Part shown: in pieces, positions 55,341 through 64,000 of the stretch
How positions within the stretch are numbered: position 1 is the first letter of the stretch
How the letters are laid out: each line of letters opens with the position of its first letter
Translations under genes and position numbers: made by a program
The notes under the pieces: generated by a model
Database searches by the model: none
What the model was told of the DNA's origin: nothing
The model's input: the letters and a program-made list of their open reading frames with translations, nothing else
Assembly: GCF_019320115.1 (NCBI RefSeq)
Contig: NC_089597.1
Span: forward strand, 114,971,401 to 115,035,400
DNA from: Miscanthus floridulus
Taxonomy: Eukaryota; Streptophyta; Magnoliopsida; Poales; Poaceae
Reading direction: 5' to 3'
Length of the DNA: 64,000 nucleotides

Positions 55341-55736
55341 TGTGGGGGTATGGCCCCCAAGACATGGGTCGCACCATCGGAGGTGGCCGGCCCACAAGAT
55401 CAAGGCATGCACGGCGCTGCTCGGTGTGCACCGCAAGACATTGTATAGTACCAAATAGGATACTTTACTTATAACCCTATCTCTCTAGACTATGTAAGGA
55501 GAGGCAGGGGTCCCCTAGCGGATAGGCTAGAACAAGCTACTTGGTCGTCCAGATCAATACAATACACCAAAGACACAGGATGTAGGGTATTACGTCGATC
55601 AGACGGCCCGAACCTGTCTAAATCATTGTCTCTGCGCCCTATGTCACCATCCGGTTCCTGATCACGTGCATCCCCACCGATCAATCTACCATCACGGGAT
55701 ACCCCTCGGTGGACTACCGAGCATCTTCTATCGACA
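55341..55736 (+). repeat. Right LTR of element B (396 bp)
   Basis: Starts TGTGGGGGTATGGCCCCC, ends CATCTTCTATCGACA, and is followed by the ATGGC duplication. Close match to the left LTR over the first ~370 bases. Confidence 0.88.
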
Positions 55737-55741
55737 ATGGC

Positions 55742-56762
55742 TGTCTCGTGGGCCTCCTCGAGCAGGTCGACTGCATCCTACTGAGCCTCTGTGGCTCGGT
55801 CGTGGTCAAAGGCCTTCACTCTTGGGGGGGCCATGGTCGAGGTCGGTAGGTAGGACTACTTTAGCTCTGTAGGCCAGGAAGAAAGGTGTGAACCCTATGG
55901 ATCAGTTTGGGGTCGTTCTCAGACTCCAGAGGATTGCTGGGACCTCTGCAACCCATCGCTCGGCGTACTTGTTGAGTCAGTTGAAGATGCGTGGCATGAG
56001 TCCTTGGAGGACCATGCCATTGGCCCGCTCGACCTGACCATTAGTACGTGGATGTCCAACCGAGGCCTAGTCTATCCTAATGCCATATCCATCACAGAAG
56101 TCCAAGAACTTCTTCTCAGTGAAGTTAGCTCCGTGGTCAGTGATGATACAGTTAGGAACACCAAAATGGTAGATGATGTCAAGGAAGAACTTGACCACCT
56201 CTTCTGAATGAATGTTGGTGATGTGCTTTGCCTCTATCCACTTGGTGAATTTGTCCACTGCTATGAGTAGGTGAGTGAAGCCGCCCAGGCCCTTTTTGAG
56301 GGGTCCTACCATGTCTAGGCCCTAGACCATGAACGACCAGGTGATGGGGATGGTTTGAAGCTCCTATGCCGGCAAATGAGTTTGCCGAGTGTAGATCTGG
56401 CATCCCTCACACCTACAGACAACCTCTACATCTCGTAGCGTGGTAGACTAGTAAAAACCTTGCTAAAAGGCTTTTCCAACCAGCAACCTTGGAGCCACGT
56501 GATGTCCATAGATTCTGGCCTGGACCTCGAGGAGGAGCTATTTACCTTGGTCAGTAGGGATGTACTTCATGAGTATTCCTAATGGACTTTGCATGTAAAG
56601 TTCATTACTGAATGCGATGAACGTCTTGGCACGTTGAGCAATCCATCGTGATTCAGTCCTTTTGAGTGGGAGAACCTCCTCGAGGAGGTAGGCGAGTAGC
56701 GGCGCTCGCCACTCGGCTTGATCAAGTGCTACCACGGTGACATCGGTGGGCGATGTCATCAC
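55742..56762 (-). pseudogene. Element A integrase (right of insertion B)
   Basis: Readable pieces: the zinc-finger region (CEGCQIYTRQTHLPA near 56380) and the catalytic core DMVGPLKKGLGGFTHLLIAV, then DKFTKWIEAKHIT, and DIIYHFGVPNCIITDHGANF (56067-56312). The first and second Asp of the D,D35E triad are in GLDMVGPL and ITDHG. The C-terminal part continues across element B at 47887. Integrase would insert the DNA copy; stops at several positions inactivate it. Confidence 0.85.
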
Positions 56763-56993
56763 GGAGGCACCGAGGTCAGAGCCCCCGAGCGCTAGGTTGG
56801 CATCAGGGTGTGTCTAGATCGGACCTTCTAGGATATGGGTTGATGGCTCATGAAGGTTGTTGATGAAGACCCCATCTAGAGACAGAAATCGTCGGGCGGC
56901 CAATTTTGTGAGAAAACCGGTGGCATCGTTGTCCTTTTGAGGGACATGATGCAGTTCAATCCCCTAGAATTTGTCCTCGAGCTTGCGCACCTC

Positions 56994-57968
56994 CTAGTAG
57001 TATGCTACCATGAGGGAGATTTTGCAAGAGGACTCCTTCATGACTTGGTTGACAACCAACTCTGAGTCGCCGTGGATGTACAACCACATAGCACCAAGCT
57101 CGATGGTGATGCGCAGTTCATTGATGAGGGCCTCGTATTCTGTGGCATTATTTGAGGTCAAAAAGTGGAGGTGGATTGCGTAGCGGAGCCTGCCCCCATC
57201 CGGAGAGATCAGAACCACTCCAACCCCTGAGCCGGGCGTCGTTATGGACTTGTCGAAGTACATTGTCTAGTACTCATGGGTGACGTCTAGGGTTAGGAGC
57301 TGGACCTCCATCCATTCGGCCACAAAGTCTGCGAGAGCCTGAGACTTGATAGCGGTGCGAGGGATATACCTGATGTCATGGCCCATTAGCTCGAGTGCCC
57401 ACTTGGAGATTCATCTCGTGGCATCACGGTTGCGGATGATGTCTCCCAGCGGGTATGAAGTGACGACCGAGACTTCGTGGTTGATGAAGTAGTGTAGGAG
57501 CTTCCAGGTCACCATCAGCATAGCGTATAGAAGTTTCTGCACCTAGGGGTACCAAACCTTGGCATCGGTAAGTACCTCCCTAACAAAGTATACGGGTCGT
57601 TGGACCTTAAGGTGGTGTCCTAGCTCCTCCCTTTCGACAACTAGGGCGTCACTCACCACATGGTTGCTTGCCGCAACATAGAGGAGGAGGGGTTCTCCCC
57701 ATTCGGGAGCGACAAGGATTGGGGCCAACGTTAGTGACGCTTTGAGGCTCTCCAAAGCCTGCTGTGTTTCCTCAGTCCAGACGAACATATTCATCTTTTT
57801 AAGAAGCTTGTAGAGAGGCATCCCCCGCTCGCCTAGCTGGGAGATGAACCGACTTAGGACGACCAAGCAGCCAGTGAGCCTTTGTGCACCCTTAATGTTG
57901 TGTATAGGGCCCATGTTGGAGATGGCCATGATTTTTTCAGGGTTGTCCTCGATGCCATGTTCAGACAC
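56994..57968 (-). pseudogene. Element A RNase H region
   Basis: 57543-57968 carries the RT-RNase H connection (LTGCLVVLSRFISQLGERGM, FVWTEETQQALESLK, LLLYVAASNHVVSDALVVE). 56994-57263 carries the RNase H fold itself (MYFDKSITTPGSGVGVVLIS, SNNATEYEALI, YIHGDSELVVNQV), whose Asp and Glu residues are the metal ligands. A second RNase H-like block of this kind is usual in Tat elements. Confidence 0.85.
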
Positions 57969-58671
57969 GATGTATCCAAGCAGCTTCCCCTTTGGGACCC
58001 TGAAAATACATTTTTAGGATTCAACTTGATGTTGAACCTTTGGAGGTTCGCGAACGTCGTGGCCAAGTTTGCGATCAGGTCACAAGCTTGAGCTGTTTTG
58101 ATTACTATGTCATCAACATAGACGGCGATTGTTGGTTTTGGCCGCTCAACTTGGTTAGGCTGGTCGAGTGGGTCGATTTGATTAGTGAAGCATTGCTGCA
58201 TGCACCATTGATAGGTGGCTCCACTATTCTTTAGACTAAAAGGCATGGTTACATAGCAGTACAAACCATACAGGGCGATGAATGAAGTTGTGAGCTGGTT
58301 GGACTCCTTCATTGTGATCTGATGGTAGCCTGAGTAGGCATCTAGAAAGAAGAGGATTTCGCATCCTAAGGTGGAGTTGACTATCTGGTCTATATGTGGC
58401 AAAGGAAATGGTCCTTCAGACATGCTTTGTTGAGGCCAGTATAATCAACGCACATTCTCCATTTCTCAGTCTTCATTTTAACAAGAACCGGATTGGCAAG
58501 CCAGTTGAAGTGGTATACCTCCTTGATGAACCTAGCCAGGAGTTTGGCGACCTCCTCGCCTATGGCCCTGCACCTCTCATCATCAAAGCGACGTAGGCGT
58601 TGCTTGGTGGGCTTTGAGCCTGGGACAAGGCATAATGCTTGCTCGGCGACCTCCCGTGGTATGCCTGGCAT
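57854..58671 (-). pseudogene. Element A reverse transcriptase
   Basis: 58390-58671 gives the N-terminal part (LANPVLVKMKTEKWRMCVDY). 57854-58423 gives the palm: DQIVNSTLGCEILFFLDAYS, GYHQITMKESNQL, YVTMPFSLKNSGATYQ and the catalytic YVDD in IAVYVDDIVIKT. A frame change near 58400 and others downstream break it. It matches the equivalent block of element D. Confidence 0.9.
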
Positions 58672-58734
58672 GTTAGAAGTTTCCCATGCGAAGACATCAC
58701 GATTGGCGCATAGAAAGTCATCGAGCTCGCATTC

Positions 58735-59475
58735 CTATTTGGCCAGGAGTTGGGTCCCGATCCGCACCGTTTTGGTTGGGTCAGTGGGGTCGATCCCCAT
58801 CGCCTTAGTTTCCTCATGTGGGCAGAAGGCAGTTGAGGAGGTTGGCTTGTTGCAGTCCAGGACTATGGGGGTTGATGATTTTTCGAGCCGAGGGAGCTCG
58901 GCTGAGTTGATAACAGCAGTGGCGAGCTCATAATGCTCGTGATCACACATGTAGGCATGCGAAAAGGTGCTACCCACAGTGATGATGTCTTTTGGTCCCA
59001 GCATCTTCAACTTGAGGTAGGAGTAGTTAGGGATGGCCATGAACTTGGTGTAGCATGGCCGCCCCAAGATGGCATGGTAGGACCCTGGGAAGTCCACCAC
59101 CTCAAAGGTGAGGACCTTTGAGTGGAAGTTGGCTTGGTCGCCAAACGTGATAGGCAGGTTGATCTACCCTAGCGGGTACGCCTGTGTCCCTAGGATCACA
59201 CTGTAGAAGGGAGAGCTCATTGGGCGGAGCTCCGACTGGGGGATGTGCATGGCGTCGAGGGTGTCGATGTAGAGGATGTTGAGACCGCTGCCTCCGTCCA
59301 TCAGCACCTTGGTGAGGCACTTCTTGCGAACAATGGGGTCGACGATGAGTGGGTAGCGACCTAGTCCGACGATGTGGGAAGGATGGTCCCTCTGATCAAA
59401 AGTGATCGAAGATTCTGACCAGCTAAGGAAGGAGGGGACGATCGTTTCGGCGACGCATGCCTCTCTGTAGCGCAC
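58735..59475 (-). pseudogene. Element A aspartic protease and linker
   Basis: 59164-59475 contains SITFDQRDHPSHIVGLGRYP and the active-site motif VLMDGGSGLNILY. 58735-59100 contains YHAILGRPCYTKFMAIPNYSYLKLKMLGP, the conserved segment between protease and RT. The arrangement is the same as in element D. Confidence 0.85.
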
Positions 59476-59481
59476 TTTGTG

Positions 59482-60774
59482 CTAGCGCTTGGAGTAGATG
59501 GCATCAGATCCCCCAAAGGTCATGAGGCATACCTCAGGACTGGGAAAGCCGTCACCATCCTTGCCCGCCATGCCGCCATTCTTGGCCGCTGCCTCCTTGC
59601 TCTTTCCTTCTTTTGGTCCACCGGCCTGCCATAGAAAGCACTTGAGGAGTTCTCGGTCTTTATAGAGGTGGTTGATAGGGTAGGCATGGTTGGTGCATGG
59701 GCTCTCCATGAGCTTATCGAAGTGGTTGGGCAGGCCCTGTTGGGGCTGCTTGCCCGCACGATCGGCCACGACGACCAACGTAGAGTTGACCGATCAGCAT
59801 TGATCCTTCTTGTTCTTCTTGCCCTTTGCATGGAGGGGCCCTGATCTTGGTCCTTGCATTTTGCCTTGCCCTTGTCCCGGCCTCCGCTAAAGACTGCTCC
59901 GACCGCCTCCTCGCCAGAGGCATGGTTCATGGCAACATCGAGCAGGTCATGGGTGGTACGAGGCTTTACATAGCCAAGCTTATGGATCAAGGACTCATAG
60001 ATTGTCCTAGAGAGGAACGCGCTAATGACATCCGCGTTAACGACATCAAGAAGGGAGTTGCATCATTTTGAGAACCTATGGATGTAATCTCGTAGGGACT
60101 CGTTGGGCTCCTGCTGGTAGCTCTTGAGGTCCCATAAATTCTCAGGGCGGACATACATCCCCTAGAAATTCCCGATGAAGATCCTCTTGAGATCCGCCTA
60201 GTCGTAGATGCTGTCAGGTGAGAGGAATTCGAGCCATGCTCGGACATGCTCCCCCATGTAGATGGGGAGGTATTGAATGATGAAGTGGTCATCATCCACT
60301 CCTCTGGCTTGAGCCATATACCGGGATTTGTCTCCCCGGTGTATTTGGTGATGTTGGTAGAAGGTTAGAAGCGCTGTGGGAACGACGCTTTCTAGATGCG
60401 ATGGCCAAAGGCCCATGGTCCAGGGCCATCTGATTTGGGACTCCGGTCGTCTGGTCCGTGACCATGCCTAGGGTGTGTTTCTCTGCTCCCCTCGATGGTA
60501 CGGCAAGGCCCATGCTGCCTACTCTCATTGCCCCTCGATGGACGTCATCATCATGCTGGGCATGATGCCAATTGTTGATGACGTTGCGAGGATCTTGGTT
60601 CAGCCCGAGGCATTCATGCACAGGTGGACGGTGTGGAGCGGGCGTGGGGTTAGGCCATGGTGTAGCTACATCCTCCTGTTCTGCGCCTAGTGATTGTAGC
60701 AGTGAGCGGATGGAGCGATTTGACTGGTGCGCATCATTCCCCCAGTGGGGAGAGAGGCTATGAGTCGGTGTCAC
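59482..60774 (-). pseudogene. Element A gag
   Basis: Gag domain pieces read TALLTFYQHHQIHRGDKSRY, EHVRAWLEFLSPDSIYD (60198-60416), then KSYQQEPNESLRDYIHRFSK. IHKLGYVKPRTTHDLLDVA follows at about 59940-59990. The C-terminal part includes PCTNHAYPINHLYKDRELL (59482-59778), the Cys/His tail of Tat gags. The N-terminal part (60292-60774) is low-complexity. Several stops break the chain. Confidence 0.82.
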
Positions 60775-61858
60775 GATGCAGAGATCTCCGCCTATTGAAC
60801 AGCGATGGCTTCCACCAGTGCCTAGAGGTTCTAGTGGATCGCCTGCTCCTGAGGTCGATAGGCTCGGGAAGGCCGCGCAGAAGCATCATCGCAACGGCGA
60901 TGTTCTGGCCAGCATGAGTGAACTATCAGGGATCATTTCCCCCACCCATAATGTTGCATTAGACCTAGCGGACGCGACCCCAGGCACCTCTCGTTGAGTT
61001 ACGTGCGCGGGTCACAGCGTGCTGTGCTGAGCGCACCGGCGCAGGTGGTGGCTGGCTCTGTCGCCTTTGTCGTAGCCCCTCGCTATGCTCCTACTCATGT
61101 GTGAGGGCCTCCGCACGAGGGTCCATAGGCATGTGAGTCTACAGGGACTCCGCTACCACCAGCGCTGTCCTAGAGCATCGGCCATAGTGCACTCCCAGGA
61201 CAGAGGGTGGCTAGGCGCCACGACGTCGCCGATGCTGGAGCCGTCGCTTTCAACCTCATCATCCATGAGGTCGTGGAAAGAGGCGGGAGCATAGCCTGCC
61301 ATTCCCATGAATTTGGATGTGAGTGGGGGTGGCGTCAGCATCTTTCGGAGTTCCCATGCGTACGCGTCCATGGGGGACGTGAGGCCGTAGGGGAATCGGT
61401 CGTACGGCGGTTGTGGTGGGGACAACAAGGTCCCTCTAGAGAATCAGCGAAAGATATTAAATAGCGAGTAAAGAATAATATGTACGTTACTCATAGTGGG
61501 GTTTGAGCCCTATGTGGGCTCGGAGCGAAGCACAGGTGTCTCATTGTTGAGGTTGCCAGGTGGTCCAGAGCCGACGGAGGGCACTCCTCCTCTGATGGGC
61601 ACTGGGACAAGTGCCTTCTCGAGAAGGTGAAGCATGTCGAGTTGGTCGGCAATGAACTCCAGGCTTTCGAAGAGGAACGCTTGGGATGGTTTGAAGATGG
61701 GAGGAACCCACATCCCAACAGGTGGGAGCGTGGGAAACTCCAGCTAGCCAAAGCGAATCATATCGCTTGAGCCCGTCATGCCGAAGATGGCGGAAAGATG
61801 GGCCATCCGATGACCAAAAGCGTGAACGTACGATGTCTTCCACACGGACGGCGCCAAC
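60775..61858 (-). other. Leader of element A with primer-binding site
   Basis: Untranslated leader between gag and the 5' LTR. TGGCGCC on the minus strand (complement of 61850-61856) lies two bases from the LTR and continues as GTCCGTGTGG. Its first bases agree with the 3' end of tRNA-Asp, but the match is short. Frames within the leader (for example 61541-61933, minus) look non-coding. Confidence 0.6.
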
Positions 61859-62986
61859 TGTCGGTGCGAAAAGTGACCAACAAGTAAATATTTGTAGTTT
61901 TGTCATACGTTGTGATCGAATGTGGCCTAACACTCAATGATATAGGGTTTATATTGGTTCAGGCAACGTGTCCTGCATCCAATCTGAGTCGGTCAGTGAC
62001 TTTATTCCTGAGCCTAGGTGCTCAAAGTTTGTTGTGGGGTTATAAATGAGTGGGAATGAGATATGGGGTATCGAAGGTCCGATCGGACTCTTGACCGAAG
62101 GGCCAGGAGTGATGGGAGCTCCAACGTGCGCTAAGTATTGGAACGTATGCTCTATGTAGCTTTAGAGGCGTGTCTAAAGCTAGCAGAGTGAGAGTCAGAA
62201 TGAATCATCGTTGTTGTCTGTCGTCTAAGTCGATCGTCCATCCTCTCATGTTGGGAGAGAGCGCATCCCCTTTTATAGGTGAAGGGGATGGTCTTACAAG
62301 TAAGAGAGAGAGAGTGTGTGTGTGTGTGCTATCTAGTCTTATTGCCCACACCATTGGGTACAAGACGGTTTGTCAATGCCACAATATTGTTGATGCCCAG
62401 ATGCATGTGGCAGGCTCTATCGTATTCTTCTGGTATGGCAAATGTCGGCGCCTACCATACTGTAGGATAAATGTCGGTGCCTATAACACTGTTCGTGTTC
62501 TGACCATATCTAGAAGGTTGTAGAGCACCCTTTTGACATGGTCTAGTGGTACTATCCTACAGGTGTGCAGGGTATGGTCCTCGATATTACGGTTGACTTG
62601 AGCACCTTGCCTTATCTGCTCTGCCTAATCCTTTGGTTCTCACCGAGAGAGCATCCTCGGTTGGTCATTCCTAGTCGGCTCCGGCCGTGTTGATCGAAGA
62701 AGACATGTGAGCAGAAGTTTGGTGTATCCTTGGTCGGAGAAGCGGATTAGAGTCAGAAGCGAGTGTTGGCCAGGCCTTTCGATCGAAGAGGCAGGTCAGA
62801 GTTGGAAGCGAGCGTCGTCCTCTCCTTTGGCCAGGCCTTCCGGTCGAAGACTGGACCACTCTTCTGGCCTGTCGTTAGGTATCTAGGCCAGCCCAGGAGT
62901 TGTGCGTCATTCGTAATGCCATCTGCTGGGCCAAGCTTTTGCTGGGAAGCGAGCCCATTAGGGACCCCGGGTTTATGAACCCGACA
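61859..62986 (-). repeat. 5' LTR of element A (1128 bp)
   Basis: Plus-strand ends are TGTCGGTGCGAAAAGTGACC and GTTTATGAACCCGACA. A minus-strand TATA box lies at 62271-62277. A GAGAGAGAGAGTGTGTGTG microsatellite is at 62303-62328. Repeated GGCCAGGCCTTYCGRTCGAAGA units occupy 62690-62860. It matches the element E 3' LTR at both ends and through most of its length. Confidence 0.93.
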
Positions 62987-62991
62987 CTCCT

Positions 62992-64000
62992 ATGTCTCAG
63001 GGCTCTAAGCCTGAGTCTAAATCGCGTCTAGAATCTATCAATGAATCAGAAGCAATTAAAATAGATAATGATGAAGACGAGATTGAAATTGAACCATCAG
63101 AAGAGGAAGATGGTGCTGAGGTTGGGTCAAAGAGAAAGCTCACAACTGTTGTTTGGAAGGAGTTCAAGAGAATTAGATGGCATGGCAAAATAAAGGCAAA
63201 ATGCATTTACTGCAGCAGCAAGCTTGGAGGAGAAACAAGGGATGGGACTAAGGGGGTGTTTGGTTTGGGCTGCTAAACTTTAGTCCCTCCTAAATGGTTT
63301 AGTCCCATTTAGTCACTCTTGAGTTGCTAGAGAGGACTAATGTCCTTTTAGTCCCATTTAGTCATAATGTTTGGATAAAAAGTGACTAAATGGGACTAGA
63401 TATAGGAGCTCCTAGCTGAACCAAACACCTCCTAAGGACCTTCACTGTCACTTGAAGTCATGCACTCTTAGGAAGATTAAGTTGGGAGGAAAAAAGACAC
63501 TATCTCAAACAGCATTGAGGTTTAGTACCACAGATGTAGGGACAGTTTCTATAGAGAACTACCCCTTTGATCAAGACATCGCTAGAAAGGAACTTGCTGC
63601 TATGATTGTGCTACATGAGTATCCCTTGAGCATGGTTGGCCATGCTGGTTTTAGAAGATTTGTACATGCACTCCAACCCTTGTTCAAGATTGGCACCAGA
63701 AACACATTAAGGTATATATAGTGTGATTTTGTGCATGCTTTTGTATGTAGTATGCTTATGCCAATTACAACCTGCTTTGCAATGTTGTGTGCCTATATTT
63801 CATTATTTTAGGAAGTACATACTTGAACGGTATGAACTAGAGAAGAAGAAAGCCATTTAATATATGGCTAGAATCAAGTCTAAGGTGGTAATCACTACTG
63901 ACATGTGGACTTCTGATAACCAGAAAAGAGGATACATGGCTATCACAACACACTTTATTGATGAGACTTGGACTCTAAGAAACATTATCATGAGATGAGC
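62992..64000 (+). pseudogene. hAT transposase gene (BED zinc finger), 3' of insertion A, runs off the window
   Basis: The frame from 62992 (MSQGSKPESKS, acidic DEDEIEIEPSEEEDG stretch) leads into a BED zinc finger (WKEFKRIRWHGKIKAKCIYCSS...). The finger is split by a MITE at 63252-63432. Removing the MITE and one TAA restores the frame into LHCHLKSC, which supplies the last zinc ligands. Then come SQTALRFSTTD, IVLHEYPLSMVGHAGFRRFV and QPLFKIGTRNTL. A GT-AG intron (63712-63811) is followed by KYILERYELEKKK, a stop (63858-63860), then KVVITTDMWTS, whose Asp is the first catalytic residue of the hAT DDE triad. The family is RICESLEEPER-like. The stop, the MITE and element A make it non-functional. 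Confidence 0.88.
63252..63432. mobile_element. Tourist-like MITE inside the transposase BED exon (181 bp)
   Basis: Ends GGGGGTGTTTGGTTTGG and CTGAACCAAACACCTCC are inverted repeats, flanked by TAA (63249-63251, 63433-63435). The interior has repeated TTTAGTCCC words in both orientations. The inserted length plus duplication (184 bases) shifts the reading frame of the transposase. Confidence 0.88.

Larger units (their letters stand above)
47888..55736 (+). mobile_element. Element B: small LTR element inserted in A, itself interrupted by C
   Basis: Flanked by ATGGC on both sides (47883-47887 and 55737-55741). It has two similar LTRs in plus orientation (47888-48286 and 55341-55736) and a polypurine-like GGCTCGAGGACTAGC directly before the right LTR. 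Without C, the body is only about 1.3 kb and has no pol, so it is non-autonomous. Its interior is rearranged: an inverted LTR tail follows the left LTR, and an inverted leader lies at 54306-54585. The LTRs are related to those of element D (TATATAAGG, GTAGGGTATTACGTCG). Confidence 0.85.
40331..62986 (-). mobile_element. Element A: Tat/RIRE2-like LTR retrotransposon containing nested B and C
   Basis: Flanked by a perfect 5-bp duplication CTCCT (40326-40330 and 62987-62991). Right to left: 5' LTR (61859-62986), primer-binding site TGGCGCCG, leader, gag, protease, RT, RNase H, integrase (interrupted by B at 47888-55736), the end of pol near 47640, an antisense ORF region (43445-47122, plus strand), a minisatellite, a polypurine tract and the 3' LTR (40331-40874). 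Subtracting B leaves about 14.8 kb, within the range of large Tat elements. Stops in all frames show that it is not autonomous now. The LTRs cannot be dated simply because the 3' LTR has an internal deletion. Confidence 0.93.

Overview
The window is nuclear DNA of a grass, most likely a panicoid (sorghum, sugarcane, Miscanthus or maize type). The evidence is the dense nesting of Ty3/gypsy LTR retrotransposons, the abundance of Tourist-, Stowaway- and hAT-type MITEs, GC-rich single-exon genes, and a split gene with GT-AG introns. There are no bacterial-style operons, CRISPR arrays or rRNA/tRNA genes that I can see. All functional calls come from reading translated motifs by eye; no database search was run.

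Layout. Positions 1-11226 are retrotransposon. The 3' part of a plus-strand Tat/RIRE2-like element (E, 5657-11226, with its 3' LTR) carries an insertion of a minus-strand Tat-like element (D, window edge to 5656). Positions 11227-39150 are the gene-bearing island. It holds a small two-pass membrane protein gene (11564-11935, minus), a truncated LTR element (F, 13283 to about 14770, minus), an intact PLS-class PPR gene (17007-19292, plus), a broken FatB-type acyl-ACP thioesterase fragment (20262-20817, plus), an eight-exon ARM/BTB-POZ gene (21875-26249, plus) with an apparent 2-base frameshift, and a DUF1645 gene (32188-33498, minus). MITEs and short tandem duplications fill the spaces between them.

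Positions 39155-64000 form a nested insertion stack. The outermost unit is an hAT transposon whose BED/hAT transposase gene begins near 40295 and resumes at 62992. Retrotransposon A (40331-62986, minus, Tat/RIRE2-like, perfect 5-bp target duplication CTCCT) splits that gene. Element B (47888-55736, small, plus-oriented LTRs, target duplication ATGGC) sits inside the integrase region of A. Element C (48528-54300, plus, Tekay/Del-like, very long LTR, target duplication ATCTA/ATCTG) sits inside B. A Tourist MITE with TAA duplication also interrupts the hAT transposase BED exon.

Interactions. The host genes are unrelated housekeeping or regulatory loci: organelle RNA processing for PPR, probable ubiquitin-ligase adaptor for BTB, unknown for DUF1645. 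They are not an operon. The transposons interact by interrupting each other. The most unusual content is the antisense 'gypsy-type transposon' reading frame shared by elements A and E, the rearranged interior of element B, and the four-level nest with recoverable target duplications at three levels.
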